From assembly GCA_016801885.1 (NCBI GenBank), contig CM028891.1:10461517-10525516 (forward strand): a stretch of 64,000 nucleotides of DNA, written 5' to 3'. Shown piece after piece: positions 45,994-59,197 of this stretch. The first letter of the stretch is position 1, and the number at the start of each line of letters is the position of its first letter. Both the position numbers and the translations under genes were made by a program. This DNA comes from Toxotes chatareus. Lineage: Eukaryota > Chordata > Actinopteri > Toxotidae. The notes beneath the pieces were generated by a model. It saw only the letters and a program-made list of their open reading frames with translations, had not been told where the DNA came from and searched no databases.

Positions 45994-46658
45994 TAAGATG
46001 AAGTTGTAAAACCACAAATATCACTATATTTATACTGATTTACATATTTCTTTTTTACTGGCAAGGTTACACAGCAAGTTGACTGATCAGATGTCTATAG
46101 AAAAACGTCATTTGAAATGAAAGGTAAGTACCGAACCCCAAACCTGGTCAAGTTGTTATATCAATTATACATTGATATTGAGATGACATTTTAGCTGTTG
46201 GCACATTATACTACTGCTACTGTAATATGTAAGCCAGTAACTGTATTACCTTTACTATAATAATGTGTTTATTCACTCCATCTTGTTCATCTGAATGTTT
46301 TCCTTACAGTGTTGCTGGAGCTGATCGATCACCATTTGGCAGAGATCTGTAATTTGCATTAGATTTTTCTTTTTTTTAATAATAAAACTTGTCTGGAAGA
46401 AACATGCCTTCCTCCTCTGAATTTGTATATTTTTCTGTTATTTGTTTTTAAATGTTTTTCTTTCTAAACATGAACTGTATTCAGATTTTGATCACCTATC
46501 ACCAGCAACCCCATAATCCCCACTGCATTAAATTCAAGGTATTTTTGTGCCTATATGGATTTGATGAGTGTAACAATACTCACGGCCACTATAAACAGAC
46601 TTTATGGTTAGTGTGATCTGGTGCTGCTTACCTGTGTTTTTGGATCTTAAGAGAAGTC

Positions 46659-49600
46659 TTACTCCTCTGTGATGTATGTGTCTGCTCCCGGTGCGTAGGC
46701 GTAAATGAAGCGCAGGATATTCTGGTGGAGCTCATCTAAGATTGTGTCTCTCTTGTGCAGACCCTCCACATCTTCCAGGTCACAGGAAAACACTGCGTCA
46801 GGTGGGATAATAAGAGCAGATGCCCCTGTAGGAAGAGGCAGGCGTAGTTTGAAAAAAAAAAAAAAACCTTTTAAAACACATAATCCTTATCAATAACAAA
46901 TAATCATGATATATGTAATCAATAAATGACACATCTCATAATTGAATTAATGTAAGTACTGTATTGGTAAGAATCAGCGAGGAGGATCATTAATAAATAT
47001 ACCATGCTTGAGAGTGACTGAGTTTTCACAGAGGAGCACAGCAATCACAGCATCTTCCTCCAGTACATGTGTTCTGAGACATAACTTGCAGTGGGCCTCG
47101 GCCAAAGAGATCCTTAGAATAAAAACCATGAAAAGGACCATTTATTAGTGAATGACTGACCAAGTAATGTGCTGAATGAAAAGTAGACTTATTTGTATCA
47201 AGTAGGATGGTAACATAAATTAATCAAAAGTTGTACAGGACATGTAAATATTTTGAGAATTAGAACTTTATTTGACATTTTTTTTCCCCTGCAGTCTTAC
47301 TGAAAACAGATTTATTTTCATAGTTTTAGTTCCACATAAAATATGTCACCATACTGAAGTAGGTTTGTAAACATTTGTCATAACCAAATGAAAAATAGTC
47401 ATCTAAAAAGTATGGCTTGGATGAGAGTTCTCCACCTAGTGGACCAGAGTGGCATTACACTAAATACTGACTCAGGGTCTTTACATGCAGTCACTGGTTG
47501 TGCTGCAGAAAGTGAACACAGAATTTTAAAACAGCAATTATTCATGCTAATTTTGCAGTACAGTGCTTACAGTAGTTTGATAGAGGCCACAGACATCTTG
47601 ACACCCTGACTCTGTGTTCGTACTCTACGGCTGGCCATGTAGTAACCGTGAATCATTTTCTCTGCTCCAGGACTAAGCTCCACTTGCAAACTTCGTGCGT
47701 TGGCTACCAGCTGGAAGATACAGAATTAAGAACAGCAAATAAGAATTAAGAACAACAAAGCAGTGTATTTTAATAAATCATCAATGCAGAGGACTTATCA
47801 AAAGATTGTTTGTTAACCTCCTGGTAATCTTGAGAAGAAAACTCCCAGCAGGATGGGTAGAGGGGGTTTCCAGGCTGTACTGCCTGCTGGAGGGTGTGGA
47901 CAGTCTGAGCAAGCAGAGCCTGCTCTCCCAACATATCTCTACACTGAATGACTAGGCCAAAGGCATCTGCCAACTGAACTGGTATGGGACCCATTTCCTG
48001 CTCACAAAGACGAGACTGGGCATCAGAAAGCTGTCTAATGTGCCGTTTTCAAAGCGGTAAACTGCTGACATTATAAAATGAAGAGACAATCTTCCTAGTT
48101 GAAAGTCAAAGTAAAATTTACAGAAATGTCTATTTGACTGGTTATACAGTTTACTGTCTACCTCCCACAAAACAAAAAAACAAAGCATTGATTATTCTCG
48201 AGGGCTTTGTGAGAAGTAATGTTTTCTGGGAAGGGCACTTCCTTCAAGAAAAGTAAATTGTCTCAATTTCCTGTTTTGCCTGTGCTATCTACAAATAACA
48301 TCTGAGCTGAATGAAATGTGACATTTTTTGAGCTCAGTGTACTGTACAATGCAAGCTTAAGTTTCACCAGCATAAGACACTATATATTTTCCATAAAAAA
48401 ATCCCAATTCAGACTTGCTAGTCGCTATACAATAGTAATACAACACCCTGTTGTGATTGGACTCACTGCTGTTCCCAGTACAGCACATTCTGTTCTCCCA
48501 GACCGTTGAGAGGGATCTGTGAGGGCCCAGAAGCTGCACTGGACTGGGAAGGAAAGCTGCTGGTCAGCATCCTCACCATACTTCTTCCCCGGGATGAACA
48601 CAGACACTGTGCGGCTCTCCAGGACTGAGAAAAAATCAGAAGAATAAAGTACATCAATTACTATATTTAGCAGAAATTATCCATCTTTTTTTTTTTAGCT
48701 GATAGAATCTTCTCCTTTTACTTAATGCTTACTTTTTATATTACGGTAATCACTCTATACCTGACTGAAGGGAATCCAACCTGTCCTTTTTGTAACAACC
48801 AAGATCTCCCAACATGCATATGCCCCCAGTGGCTAGCAGGGCAGATCCAGCATGGATATTGGCAGTGCCTGCTCCATGTTCGTCCCGGGATAGAGATGCA
48901 AACATCTCCCCTGAGGCTTGATGCTTGACCCCACGACACGCCAAACCCAAGCTGTATGCCATTAGTCTAGCACAAACACAAAGGATAATGGGTAATGAGG
49001 AAAATGGACTCTCAGGCTTTGTATCCTGGCGGTCCATTTAGGATGAACTAAGCTGTGTAATTAAAATTCACTTAAGTCTCCTTTACCTGTCTGGTATTAG
49101 AGTGTCAGAAGTGACGACTAGGAGATCCAAGTTGTGACATGTGTCTTTTGCATCTGCTTTGGTCTGCACCAAGCTGAGCAACAAACCCAGCTTTAGTGTG
49201 TTGTGCAGGCCTGGAGGAGCCACGTCCAGCCCAAAGCAGTGAGCTACAATGGCAGGGAACCTCCAGGGAGAGGAGGCCGTGGCCTTCAACAGCTCCTGGA
49301 AACTGTCACTGACTTTATGGGGATCTGTAGGTAGGATTGTAAGACATGGTAGATACTTCAGTATGGTAAGCTTGCACAGTTTTGCATACAGATTTCTATC
49401 TGTTATCAGCACTCCTGTAGATTTGTAACAGGATTTAATGAGACAATTTACTGCCTTACACTCTGGCTCCCACGGTTGGACTCTATTTGTCTCTACACTC
49501 CAGGTAATGTTGGGCCACTGGTGCACATGCGCAGGAATGCCTAACACCCTGTAGAGTCGGCCGATTCTCATCGAGTTACACAGCTCATCTGTGCGAATGG

Positions 49601-52507
49601 GGGAAACAAAGCAATAACACTCAAAGGGGTTGTTCTCTGCTGCCTAGCGATTATTGAAGAAACATGCATGCCACCTACAAACCACAGCCAAGAGAAACAC
49701 AGAGCGAAGCCATAAGGACAAAGATTTCTCTGTGTGCGAATTGCACAGCCAGTTAATGAGTGTTCCTTGCACTTATTAACATATATGTTTAGTAACAGGA
49801 ACCCTGTGTATTGAATTCCTCCACAGGACTGGGTCAACAGAATATGTTAATCCTGGTGCTGAGATTTGCTAAGCTCTCAGAGGTACTGGCTGGACAATGT
49901 TATTAGAGGGGACAGAAACACTTAATATCCCTCCTTGGGGCACTGTGTGCGGCTGGCTGCACAAAAATCTGTTTATTTGAACTCTCCCCCACTAAGTTTG
50001 TGTTCGAAACTTAGCCTCATTTAGAAAGTCAGAGAAAATTAATGACAAACCTTAATACATCTGACTGGGTGTAAATATAAGCTATTACAACCGCATTATT
50101 CAGGACTGGGAGTGAACATAATGGATGAGAAAACGATTTTACAAACAAATAATACCCTTTTAAATCTTGAGGCTATTAATCTACAGTATAGAATGTCCTT
50201 TAAGAGTTTGATTTGCAAATGAAAACTGAGCTAGTTAACCCAGTAAAAGTCAAAGTACTCATTTGTTCTGTGCTATGCAAAAAAAAAAATAGGCTAAGTC
50301 CTTCACAGGACAGGGTCAGCTGCACAACAGAGTGTCTGAAGTTGCTCAGGTCTGGTCAAGGACTCTTCATCAGCATCCTGACATGGATGCTTGAACCAGG
50401 TCCCTGGTTAATGGGCAGTCTCCATCTGCTCTGCCACTTTTAGCTGTCATACAGTGTACTGCCAAACCTCATAACACATGACCACGGGGGTTGTCATTGA
50501 TAAGACTCTTATGACAAAAGCCTTAGATGATTCAAGGCTGAATACACGATGAAGCAATCAAATAAACTGATATGTAGGTATTTTTATTGTAAATTTCAAC
50601 AACCTCTATGTGACAGGGATACATACTCATTCTCCACCAGAGGGAGATGAACTAATTTTGTGCTGCGTAGTTCATCCGTTGTATAGAAAAGGAGTCATTC
50701 TTGTGTTCTGCAGCTGTTCTCTGGTTTAAAAAGAGGCTTTAATGTGCCAAGAAACACAAACAGATTCAAGTCCCGCTTGAAAGAACAGATCAGAGGTGAA
50801 CTTTATAAAGGAGTGGTTACACTCTGTACTGTTTATATTATGATTTTGTATTCTTTGTTGTTTTAAGATTGGTTTACCCTGATGTGGACCTTTGATATTG
50901 TGATGTTTTTGCTCTATTCTGTTATGATGTGTTATAATACATTCTGCTAGTGCTCTCTTACAATAGGCTGTAAGTGTTTTTTCTCTAACATTTATATTGC
51001 AATCATTAATTTCAAATCAATAATCATAAATTTCAATAAATCAATTAATGTGTTGGCTGGCCAACATATTAATTGATTTTAGCATTATAAAGCCCATATA
51101 CACTGTAAATTTGTCTGATGTAAACCTACCTCTGAGAAACAGGGTGACAGACTGGTATCTGAGTGAGCTTTGCTGATGTGCATTTAGAACATCCAGTGCT
51201 CTGACATGGATCAGCTCCACAAGCTGTTTGTCTGTATCCACAAAGACAAACATGCAGAAAATAAAAATGAACACAATTTTCTTTATAGTACTTCTACCTA
51301 CTAAACAATTCTCATAATGTCCCCCACTGTCACCTCCCAAAACTCTGAACTTCACATCCTCTCTCAGCTGGGAGTTGCAGATCATGCAGCTGAAGTTGTT
51401 TCTCACAGTAGCTGACTCTGTGGCTCCGGGAACATGGACTCGGATGTGGTGGAACCCTAGAGCCAGTATCACAGAAATGTAATCGAACGTGAATCAACTT
51501 TTAAGTCAATAACTACCACTTGTATGGGGGATTTCTTTAAAAACATACAACATACAAAGTGAGTGTGGTTTGTGTTTGTAGTACAAATAGATGCTGAGAG
51601 AAACCTAAAATGAGCATTCAGAGGTGACAAAGTGTCTTCTCTGTAGTACCTGTAGAGCAGGGGCAGTCATCATTAATGCAGAGGAACCGGGCTCCCCGGG
51701 TATATTTTGTGACCCTTGTCATGGCAATGACCAGGCCCTCCATTGAGACAGGCCTCATGGAGTCATATCCACGAGGAAAACTACACAGGTCCAACATGTA
51801 CTCAGGGAATGGAGGCAGATGTGTCAACCTCAGAACTACATTCACCTCAAAGAGAACAAACAGATGACAAGTTGTAACAAGACTGAGTTGATAATCCAGT
51901 CCAGTGAGGTGCAGGCACCTAAGAGGATGGATGTGTACTGGTAATGTACACATTATGGCTCTTAAGCTAAATGTTGTGTTGTTAGTGACCAAAAAAAGCT
52001 GTTCTGTTAATTCCTACCTGATTCTCTGTGTGTATTTTTTCAACAAGAGAAAGTGTCTTAATGGCCAGAAAGCAAACCTAAATGGGGAATTAGGAAAACG
52101 TGGTTAGCCTTACAGTAAAAGCCTCACATTTCATTTTAGATAGCTGTTTGTTCAGTTTTCACTTACAGACTGAAACAATGCTGTTGCCTTTAGTGGGTCA
52201 TGCAGGACACAGTCACCCAACACCGGATCCACCTCTATCAAATCAGAAGGATTCACACTGATACAAAACCTATACACTGGCTCAGTGTGTTGGGGATCTG
52301 GAAAGAGGGTTGTAAACGTTAAGGATATTAGCTTAAATAAAGCTTGGTGATATTAGCTTACATGGTGACAACTAGCGTTAGCTAGTTTTTCATTCTCGCA
52401 GCAGGCTTACCGTTGAACTGTTTGCAGTCTTCGACCAGTTTCTGAAGGCCACCACTCCTGTCTAAATAGACCACAACCGCTTCTTTCAACGATAAAATGT
52501 CAGCCAT
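46659..52507 (-). CDS. mcmdc2: MCMDC2, MCM domain-containing protein 2
   Basis: Divergent MCM-like protein needed for meiotic recombination and synapsis in mammals. Minus-strand exons, 5' to 3': 52507-52411, 52297-52167, 52077-52018, 51845-51650, 51456-51334, 51231-51130, 49588-49460, 49324-49087, 48966-48761, 48624-48467, 47997-47818, 47710-47571, 47112-47003, 46825-46659. They sum to 2037 bases, encoding 678 aa (human about 681), with all phases consistent. Recognition: LDRSGGLQKLVEDCK at the N-terminus, FHHIRVHVPGATESATVRN, TLFLR followed by DEL, AGSALLATGGICMLGDLG, VFIPGKKYGEDADQQ and HGYYMASRRVRT. As in the family, the MCM ATPase region lacks a normal Walker A. The intron 49459-49325 is 135 bases with no in-frame stop, so an isoform retaining it would stay open. 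Confidence 0.97.
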
Positions 52508-52760
52508 GTTAATTTAATGATAAAAAAAAAAAAAAAAGTAAAATTTTGCTATAAGATGACCACGTTTTACGACAAACTTTTGCTGTTTACAGGCTGACGA
52601 GCGGGCTTCTACCACGTTGCCATGGAGATAAGGGGGCTCAGGATGTAATGCGATTGACTGTAATAATTTCATCAAATTACAAATTATGCATTAAAGAAAA
52701 GAAAATTAATTTTAACTATAAAGCACAAAGACACTGTTAGACTATTTAGATTTTTTTTTT
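52508..52760 (-). promoter_or_regulatory. mcmdc2: MCMDC2 promoter region
   Basis: The space between the MCMDC2 start and the likely end of SGK3 is only about 250 bases. It includes an X-box-like GTTGCC AT GGAGAT (52616-52629), matching the RFX consensus except for the last base, about 110 bases upstream of the ATG. Confidence 0.45.
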
Positions 52761-53454
52761 ATTGTGTAGGAGTATAGGTCTACTAAATTGCAAGGTAAAG
52801 CAAAGCATTGTGGATTTTTAATTTCTGTAATTATGAATAAATGTTAAGGCAAAAACAGCACAAAAATAACACAGACAAACCAATAAAAAACAATTCACTC
52901 AGTACTTGCAAAGACAAACTGAAAGGTAACTGAAAAAGTAGAAGACTTTTACAAATGTGACCTATAAACCAAGATGCTTAATTTAGTGGTCTCTCAAGTA
53001 ATCCCTATTTCCAGCTTAGTTAAGATGAATATGATACGTGAGTTTATTTTTTACAGTAATTACATGGACAAACACCCTTTCAATCCAAGCCAAATGGTGT
53101 CATTTTACGTCCAGTGAACTGTTCAAGTTTTTCAGAAAACTGATGTCATTTAAGGGACAAATGTAAGGCTTTATAAAGGCTCATTTTAGAAACCACCAGA
53201 AATTGCATTTATAAAGAATGGTTTTCTTTAATTCTTAAAAATACTATCTGTTATGTATATATATATATTTATATAAATACAAATAGGTAAAAAATAAAGA
53301 CTTTTCTGGCACTCTTTGTTCTAACCAAAATCTGTTATAAGTGCTGTTTCTTCTCAGCTGCTTGCTTTGGCTTCATAGAACAAGTTCATCCATGGTATAT
53401 AAATTTCTTCCCTTTAATCAAAAGAAGTTACACTGGTTAAGGCAGTTGAAGACC
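52758..53454 (-). other. sgk3: SGK3 3' UTR
   Basis: Follows the stop at 53455-53457. Minus-strand AATAAA signals are seen as TTTATT at 53043-53048 and 52758-52763. The distal one would end the transcript about 250 bases before the MCMDC2 start codon on the same strand. Confidence 0.5.
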
Positions 53455-56400
53455 TCAGTGGGAATGGAAAGAGTCATCAGAAGGTGGGGCATAAGAGAAG
53501 CCAACAAAGGCATCATCAGCCTCCGTTACACTGGCGTTGACAATGGCATGTTCTTGAGACCAACAGATGGAGCTGGGGACCATCTCTTCTGTGAACTCAG
53601 GATCGAAGTTTGAGATATCACAGTAAGAGCTCTGTGAAAACATTGGGGGAAAAGGGAATAAAAACATGGGTCATGTTAGCATTCATGGAACAAATACAAG
53701 GCAAAGTGCATGGGTTCATTAACTGGATTATTTTGATGACATAAAATACCAGAATAAAGGTTTACCGCACAGTTTTAGAGGGGTAACTTTTGAAGTTGTG
53801 GGTCTATTTTACTGATTATATTCAATTGTACAGGTGTGCTTAATAAGCCTTTCACACTTACTTCACTTTGTTTGGTATCTATGGAGCAGACAAAATTCAA
53901 GTCAATGCTGTTACTTGCTGTCAAATTCAACCTGTTCAAGAATCTCAACTCATAGCAGATGAGATCTCCAATCAAGTGCCTGCACACCCACACAGGTGTT
54001 TCGGCTATTCCATGTGATAGAACCTCTTCTCAGGCTGATGTAGTGCAGTCTGTACACACCCACAGGAGAAGAGCGCTAATCAAGTGGAAAATTGAAAACA
54101 CCTGTGAAGGTAGACCTTGTTGTGAAGGTGCTTTGAAATCTGACTACCGGTACCTTTTAATCATTTAAATCTGATTACCTTATGAATGATGTTATTAAAA
54201 CACTATATGCTTCATTGTGAATTTACCTGATACACACAGGTTACTTCTGCTAAAGCCAGGAATAGAAAGAATATAATACAATTTTGACTACTGAGAAAGA
54301 CACAAAATGTTTACCACTTTGGGTGTGAATGGGGGAGGGATCTTCTTTTGCTCCAGGTCATCCCAGTTGATGGAGGAGAAGAAGCTGTGTGCTTTGATCT
54401 CATTCTGAAAATAAAGAATATATATCAACCTAGACGTAATGCTGCGTTAAGAGCAAAATGCAGGGGGAAAAAATGTATCATCTCTGCCATAAATTTGTAA
54501 TGTATTAGCAGGTGTACGGTGTATACAGGTCGGCCACTAGAGGGAGCTCAAAAATTGGAAATTCTGTACTACAAGTGTCTGTATCTGGATGGTGAACTTA
54601 CAAAGTCATGCCTCGACCCCAGTCTGTACGTGCCATCCTTCTCCAACAGGCCCTGGAGCAGAGACCAGGCAGAGCTGGATGCACCAGGACGCACCACCAG
54701 GGGCTTGTGGAGGATGTTGTCATACATCTCATGTGTGTCCCTGCTGTAGAATGGTGGCTAGGATATAAGAAGGAGAAGCAGAGGCATGTAAGTGAGTGTG
54801 ACGGTACAATGAGGAGCTCAAACATTTAGCATTAAAACAAACTGTCAGATTTTCAGCAGTTCACCAGTATATCCTGTTATAACTAAAAACCTTCTGTGCA
54901 AAAGGAATCAAGGCTGCCTACCAAAGAAGAACTAATGATAATTGCTGTCAGCTGTGTGGTATACTGCAAGAAGTAAAGTGTAGGGGGAGATTTAGGGAAA
55001 ACAGGACTTACCAGGCCAAAGAGCATTTCATACAACACTGAGCCCAGACACCACCAGTCTACAGTATTATCATATGGCTGCTTCCTCAGGACCTCTGGAG
55101 CCAAGTACTGGTCATCAGAAGCAGAGAAACATAATAATATGACATTAACTTTGACATTCTGATTCGGGCTTAAAATACATGAACCAAATATATATAAACT
55201 ACTTTTTTTTGCTCATGGAAAAAGTGACTTATTTGTCTTCATATACAGCAGTATGCCAAGTTGGAACGCACTCGTTCTTATAAAATGATTAACAACACTG
55301 TCTTCCAAAAAGGCTGTTAATGATTGTTACTTTTTGACACTGAAGGTGAGACTTCTTTGGAATACCCTGCTGCAAAATTCTTAGTAAGCAGATGTGTAAA
55401 TATCTGTACCTCAGGTGTTCCACAAAATGTAGTGGTAGTGTCTGTCTGGGAAATGCCTTCCTTGCACAATCCAAAGTCCGTCAAAACGATATGCCCCTTT
55501 TAAAGAGAGGACACAGGGACGTTTTTAGACAACATGTGCCACACAAGCAGCTCATTATCCCCGGGGACTGAGGATTCTATTGTTGCCCAGGAATGTTGGC
55601 AGCAGAGTAGCTCAGTCAGTCCCATTCACCGTTCTCTCACTTTCTCAGTAAGGCCACGCAGGAAAATCATTAGTAAAACCTAATCCAATCACACGCATTC
55701 TGTCCAGCTAGAACTGGAAATGACACTGTTGTTTCTGGTGGTAAAAATATGGCTGGAAAGGAAGGAAATTTGCGCTGTATACTGTATGTTATAGTTTTAT
55801 GTAACAAATCTGCAGTCAGTGTTCAGGATCTGTAGATCTATACAGAAGCACTCTCAACATATCTAACTGAAAATATTGGATGCTGTGCCATACACATATA
55901 TTTACTATAATTATTGTTATAGTGATTATATATCAATTACACACCAGTGAGTTTTAGTTTAAAAACATAGGAATACTCACTTCTTGGTCAAGGAGGATGT
56001 TTTCTGGCTTCAAGTCTCTGGAAATAATTAAGACAAATCAATGAAATTAAATATTGAAAATGTAAAAAATATTCTTTAGTTTTTCTTTTAGTTTGATCAC
56101 CAAAAGCTCTTCATGGATGTAACATTTAACATGTGTTAACTTACACGGACCTCAATCATACCTGTAAACAATGTTGAGGGAGTGCAGATATCCCAGTGCA
56201 CTTGCCATTTCAGCAATGTAGAATTTTGCTCTGGGCTCTGGAAAGGTCCGCTCTTTTTGAAGATGGAAGAAAAGCTGAAACAAAAAGGTTCCAGTTGGTT
56301 TTTATTATTATATAATGATTTACATAGAATATGATTATTACTTTGTCTATTACTTTGTCAGAGTATTGTAAAAAATCTAATAATTAGCCATTATTTGACA

Positions 56401-59094
56401 GATGCCTTCTTGCTCAGACTACAAAAAACAATGCACTACCATGATTGTTTCACTGAGCTGCTCATATTTTATTGTACATTCATCTATGTATATTGCATGT
56501 ATGCTAATTGTTAACACTGTCATATCAGCTGGAAAATGTTAATACTCATCTAGTTTTGTTTTTATCCTAAAGGTCTTATTAGTCATCTTGTTCAGTACGG
56601 CAAGCAACAGATATGCTTGGCTACAGATTGTAGTTACTCATTCACACATGCAGTCACACAGGTCACACATGGCCACTTTAAAAAGGCTGACCACACTTGA
56701 AGGGTGTAATTTGAGGAAGTCACACTCAGAGCCATTCTTTATGCTGAGAAATACTGTGACCTCTAATAAGAAACAGAAGGCATGTTAACTAGCTGTAGTG
56801 CTGATCAGAGGAATTGTATTAAAACTGTATTTCCTGTATTGCTGGCATTCTCAGTTTTTCCTGATCTTGTGACTAATTTCATTGGGAGCGAAATTATTCA
56901 CACAAGTGAAACAACTCACTTCTCCTCCATTGACGAAATCCAAGATGAAGTATAACTTGTCTGTAGTCTGGAAGGAATAATGAAGCCCAACCAGGAAAGG
57001 GTGTTTCACATTCTTCAGGAGCACATTGCGCTCTGCCATGATGTGTTTTTGCTGATTTCACAAATGAGTAAGTTAGTCAAAGACAATTAATGTGCGCATG
57101 CCTGAAATATGGACAGGGTCATGTTCAAATGTGATTGTCAAATTACCTCTTTTCTGTTGAGAATGACCTTTTTCTGTAAGACCTTGACGGCATAATACTT
57201 TTCATCATGTTTTCGTTTTGCAAGGAAAACCTGCATCACAAGGAAGAGAAAGCACGGTGACCATTGCATCAACAGCGTAAACCAGAGCAATTCCCGATTT
57301 GATTCTCACTTCCTACATGGACAGACCAACACATGCAGAACTAAAACCTGTTGCTAACCAAGTAGAAAAACAAAACAGAAACATCAGCCACCATAATTCT
57401 GCAAAGTTGTGAAACTGATTCTGATGTCGTGAAACTATTACAATGAAGAAAACATTTTATCTAAGTAAACAGAACCATAAACTGCCAACCCTGTGAATTT
57501 TCACTCTGCAGTGAAAAGAAAGTAACTGGACTTTCCAGTGTTGCATTGTTCACATACCTTCCCAAAACTCCCCTTTCCTATGACTTTTAAAAAGTCAAAA
57601 TCTGTGGGCTTGGCACTGAAAAAAAGAAAAGACAGGATATTAAAGTCACTAATGTAAAACTGTATGTGATTACACAACTGCAGTTTAAAGCAATTAACAA
57701 AAACATTAGGGTTTTGAAAAAGTGCACTGAGTAGTGAACATACTGTGGATTTCCAGAGGGTCCCAGGTTAATGTTTCTGGAGGTAGAGTTGTTCTGTTAA
57801 ACAGCAGAGAAGACATTATCTGTATTAAAAAGTATAACTAAAACTGAGACACGCTCAACACTGGTTCACGGGCAAGGAATCCAGGGATGCTGGATGTTTA
57901 TTATCTGTATTTATTTTGAGTACAAACTCCACCTTGGGAGTTGCTTGCACATCCTGGACTTAAGAAAAACCTAACCTGGACTTAAATACTTCACTATATC
58001 TGGACTTTCCAACATATCATCTGAAAAAAAGGTAGTCAGTAGGAAAAACACAACTCTAAATGAAGAAAAGAAAAAGAACAATCCATCAAAATCGATCAGA
58101 ATTGGTTGAATGGTTACTTACTTTGTCATCTTCATCCTCAGAGGCATCTGAAAGGTTTTGCATTTTGTCCATGAGCAGAAAGGCCCTCACATCCGGACTG
58201 TAAAGTTTAAGAATAACCACACACTTCTTCACACAATCTTCTTCATTTTCTTAATTTCTTTCTTATTTAATTGGTTGCATACTGCAATCTAACTGCTAGA
58301 TCCCACTAAATCCTAGACTGATCCTTTAATACAATCAGGAATATAATGAGAATACCAAAACTTACTGGTTGCAAAGGTCAGGATGTGAAACAATCCGCTT
58401 GATGAACTCATGCAACCCTCCTCTTCTTTGCTTGATAAACTCTATTGTATGGATGAATACAGTGTATTACAAATACGCACGCAAACACTGCGCTCAAGGT
58501 CATAAACATGCATCAAGCAAAAAACTACACACTACACTTACCAGGGTCAAAATTATCCCCAAATATCCTCTTGGCTGGAATTTTCAAGTTCATAGAGGGA
58601 AACTGTTTTCTTAACTGCATTAAAAGATATGAGAGCAACAGAGGAAATTATGACTAGGAAACATCTATGGTCACAAGTATATGATTATTCTAAATGCCAA
58701 TGTAAACAGCACGACACAGAAGCCAATAAATCAAAGACTTGTTAACAGAATTGTGGTAAAGTGTTAGTTATCCCATGGGCTGTAAAATCAAAATGACAAT
58801 GTACCACCACTCACTGTGTTGTAGAGTTTATCAAACTCTGCATATCGCCTGAAGACAAACCATTCCTGTCGTCCAACAGAGACTATCACTTTGTAAACCT
58901 AAAAAAAGGCAGAGAGGGAGAGTCCATGTAAAAACAAGGAGTAGTGTCAAATGCTAATCTACACTGATATAATCAAATGCCAGCTGAGCGTGAATGAACA
59001 GGATTTTTTCACGCACTGTGTAACGCTTTTTCTTGTCCCTCTGCTCATTGTGGCAGGGTATGCTGACGTTGGGGAGACTGGGTTGCTCCTCCAT
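53455..59094 (-). CDS. sgk3: SGK3, PX-domain serum/glucocorticoid-regulated kinase 3
   Basis: AGC-family Ser/Thr kinase recruited to endosomes by its PX domain and activated through PI3K/PDK1. Minus-strand exons, 5' to 3': 59094-59017, 58898-58815, 58614-58542, 58441-58366, 58197-58122, 57793-57744, 57615-57558, 57230-57147, 57051-56920, 56274-56162, 56017-55981, 55496-55410, 55107-55012, 54757-54602, 54404-54315, 53631-53455. They sum to 1467 bases, encoding 488 aa (human 496), with all phases consistent. PX domain, residues about 10-110: VFRRYAEFDKLY, KIPAKRIFGDNFDP. Kinase: GKGSFGKV loop, AVK lysine, YRDLKPEN catalytic loop, DFG, T-loop TTTTFCGTPEY. Hydrophobic motif FVGFSY near the end. 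All catalytic and regulatory residues are present. The last residues (DDSFHSH) differ from human. Confidence 0.98.
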
Positions 59095-59197
59095 CTTAGA
59101 AGCTGTCGGCATTCAAAGGTGCAAGGTCATAAAGTAATGGGTCCTCCAGGATAAGACTTCAAGTACACAACTGGCCCATCCCCATTCTGGGTCACTC
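59095..59197 (-). other. sgk3: SGK3 5' UTR part of the first coding exon
   Basis: The minus-strand exon begins after TTCTACAG (acceptor, exon edge 59197) and leads to the ATG at 59094. Confidence 0.55.

Larger units (their letters stand above)
43545..46405 (+). ncRNA. snhg6: SNHG6, snoRNA host gene
   Basis: Spliced non-coding host of SNORD87. Exons by splice signals: about 43563-43620, 44739-44789, 44905-44968, 45218-45291, 45772-45829, 46066-46123, and 46310 to about 46405, with AATAAA at 46381-46386. The presumed start is a pyrimidine tract (CTCCCTTTC, about 43563), the 5'TOP pattern of snoRNA host and ribosomal protein genes. The exons carry only tiny open frames (10-15 codons). The introns, not the exons, hold the conserved parts: three C/D snoRNAs. 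Position between TCF24 and MCMDC2 matches human SNHG6. It converges with MCMDC2, whose 3' UTR may overlap its last exon. Confidence 0.85.

Noticed and set aside
46124..46309. Fourth snoRNA in SNHG6 intron 6
   Set aside because: A C-like AGATGA word is present, but there is no D' guide matching SNORD87, no good box D and no stem.
50270..50460. Possible SINE-like sequence in an MCMDC2 intron
   Set aside because: Words resembling fish repeats are present, but no Pol III boxes, tail or target duplication could be fixed.
54525..54545. CTCF-like word CCACTAGAGGGAG
   Set aside because: A single short match, with similar words at 50635 and 26140; too weak without scoring or binding data.
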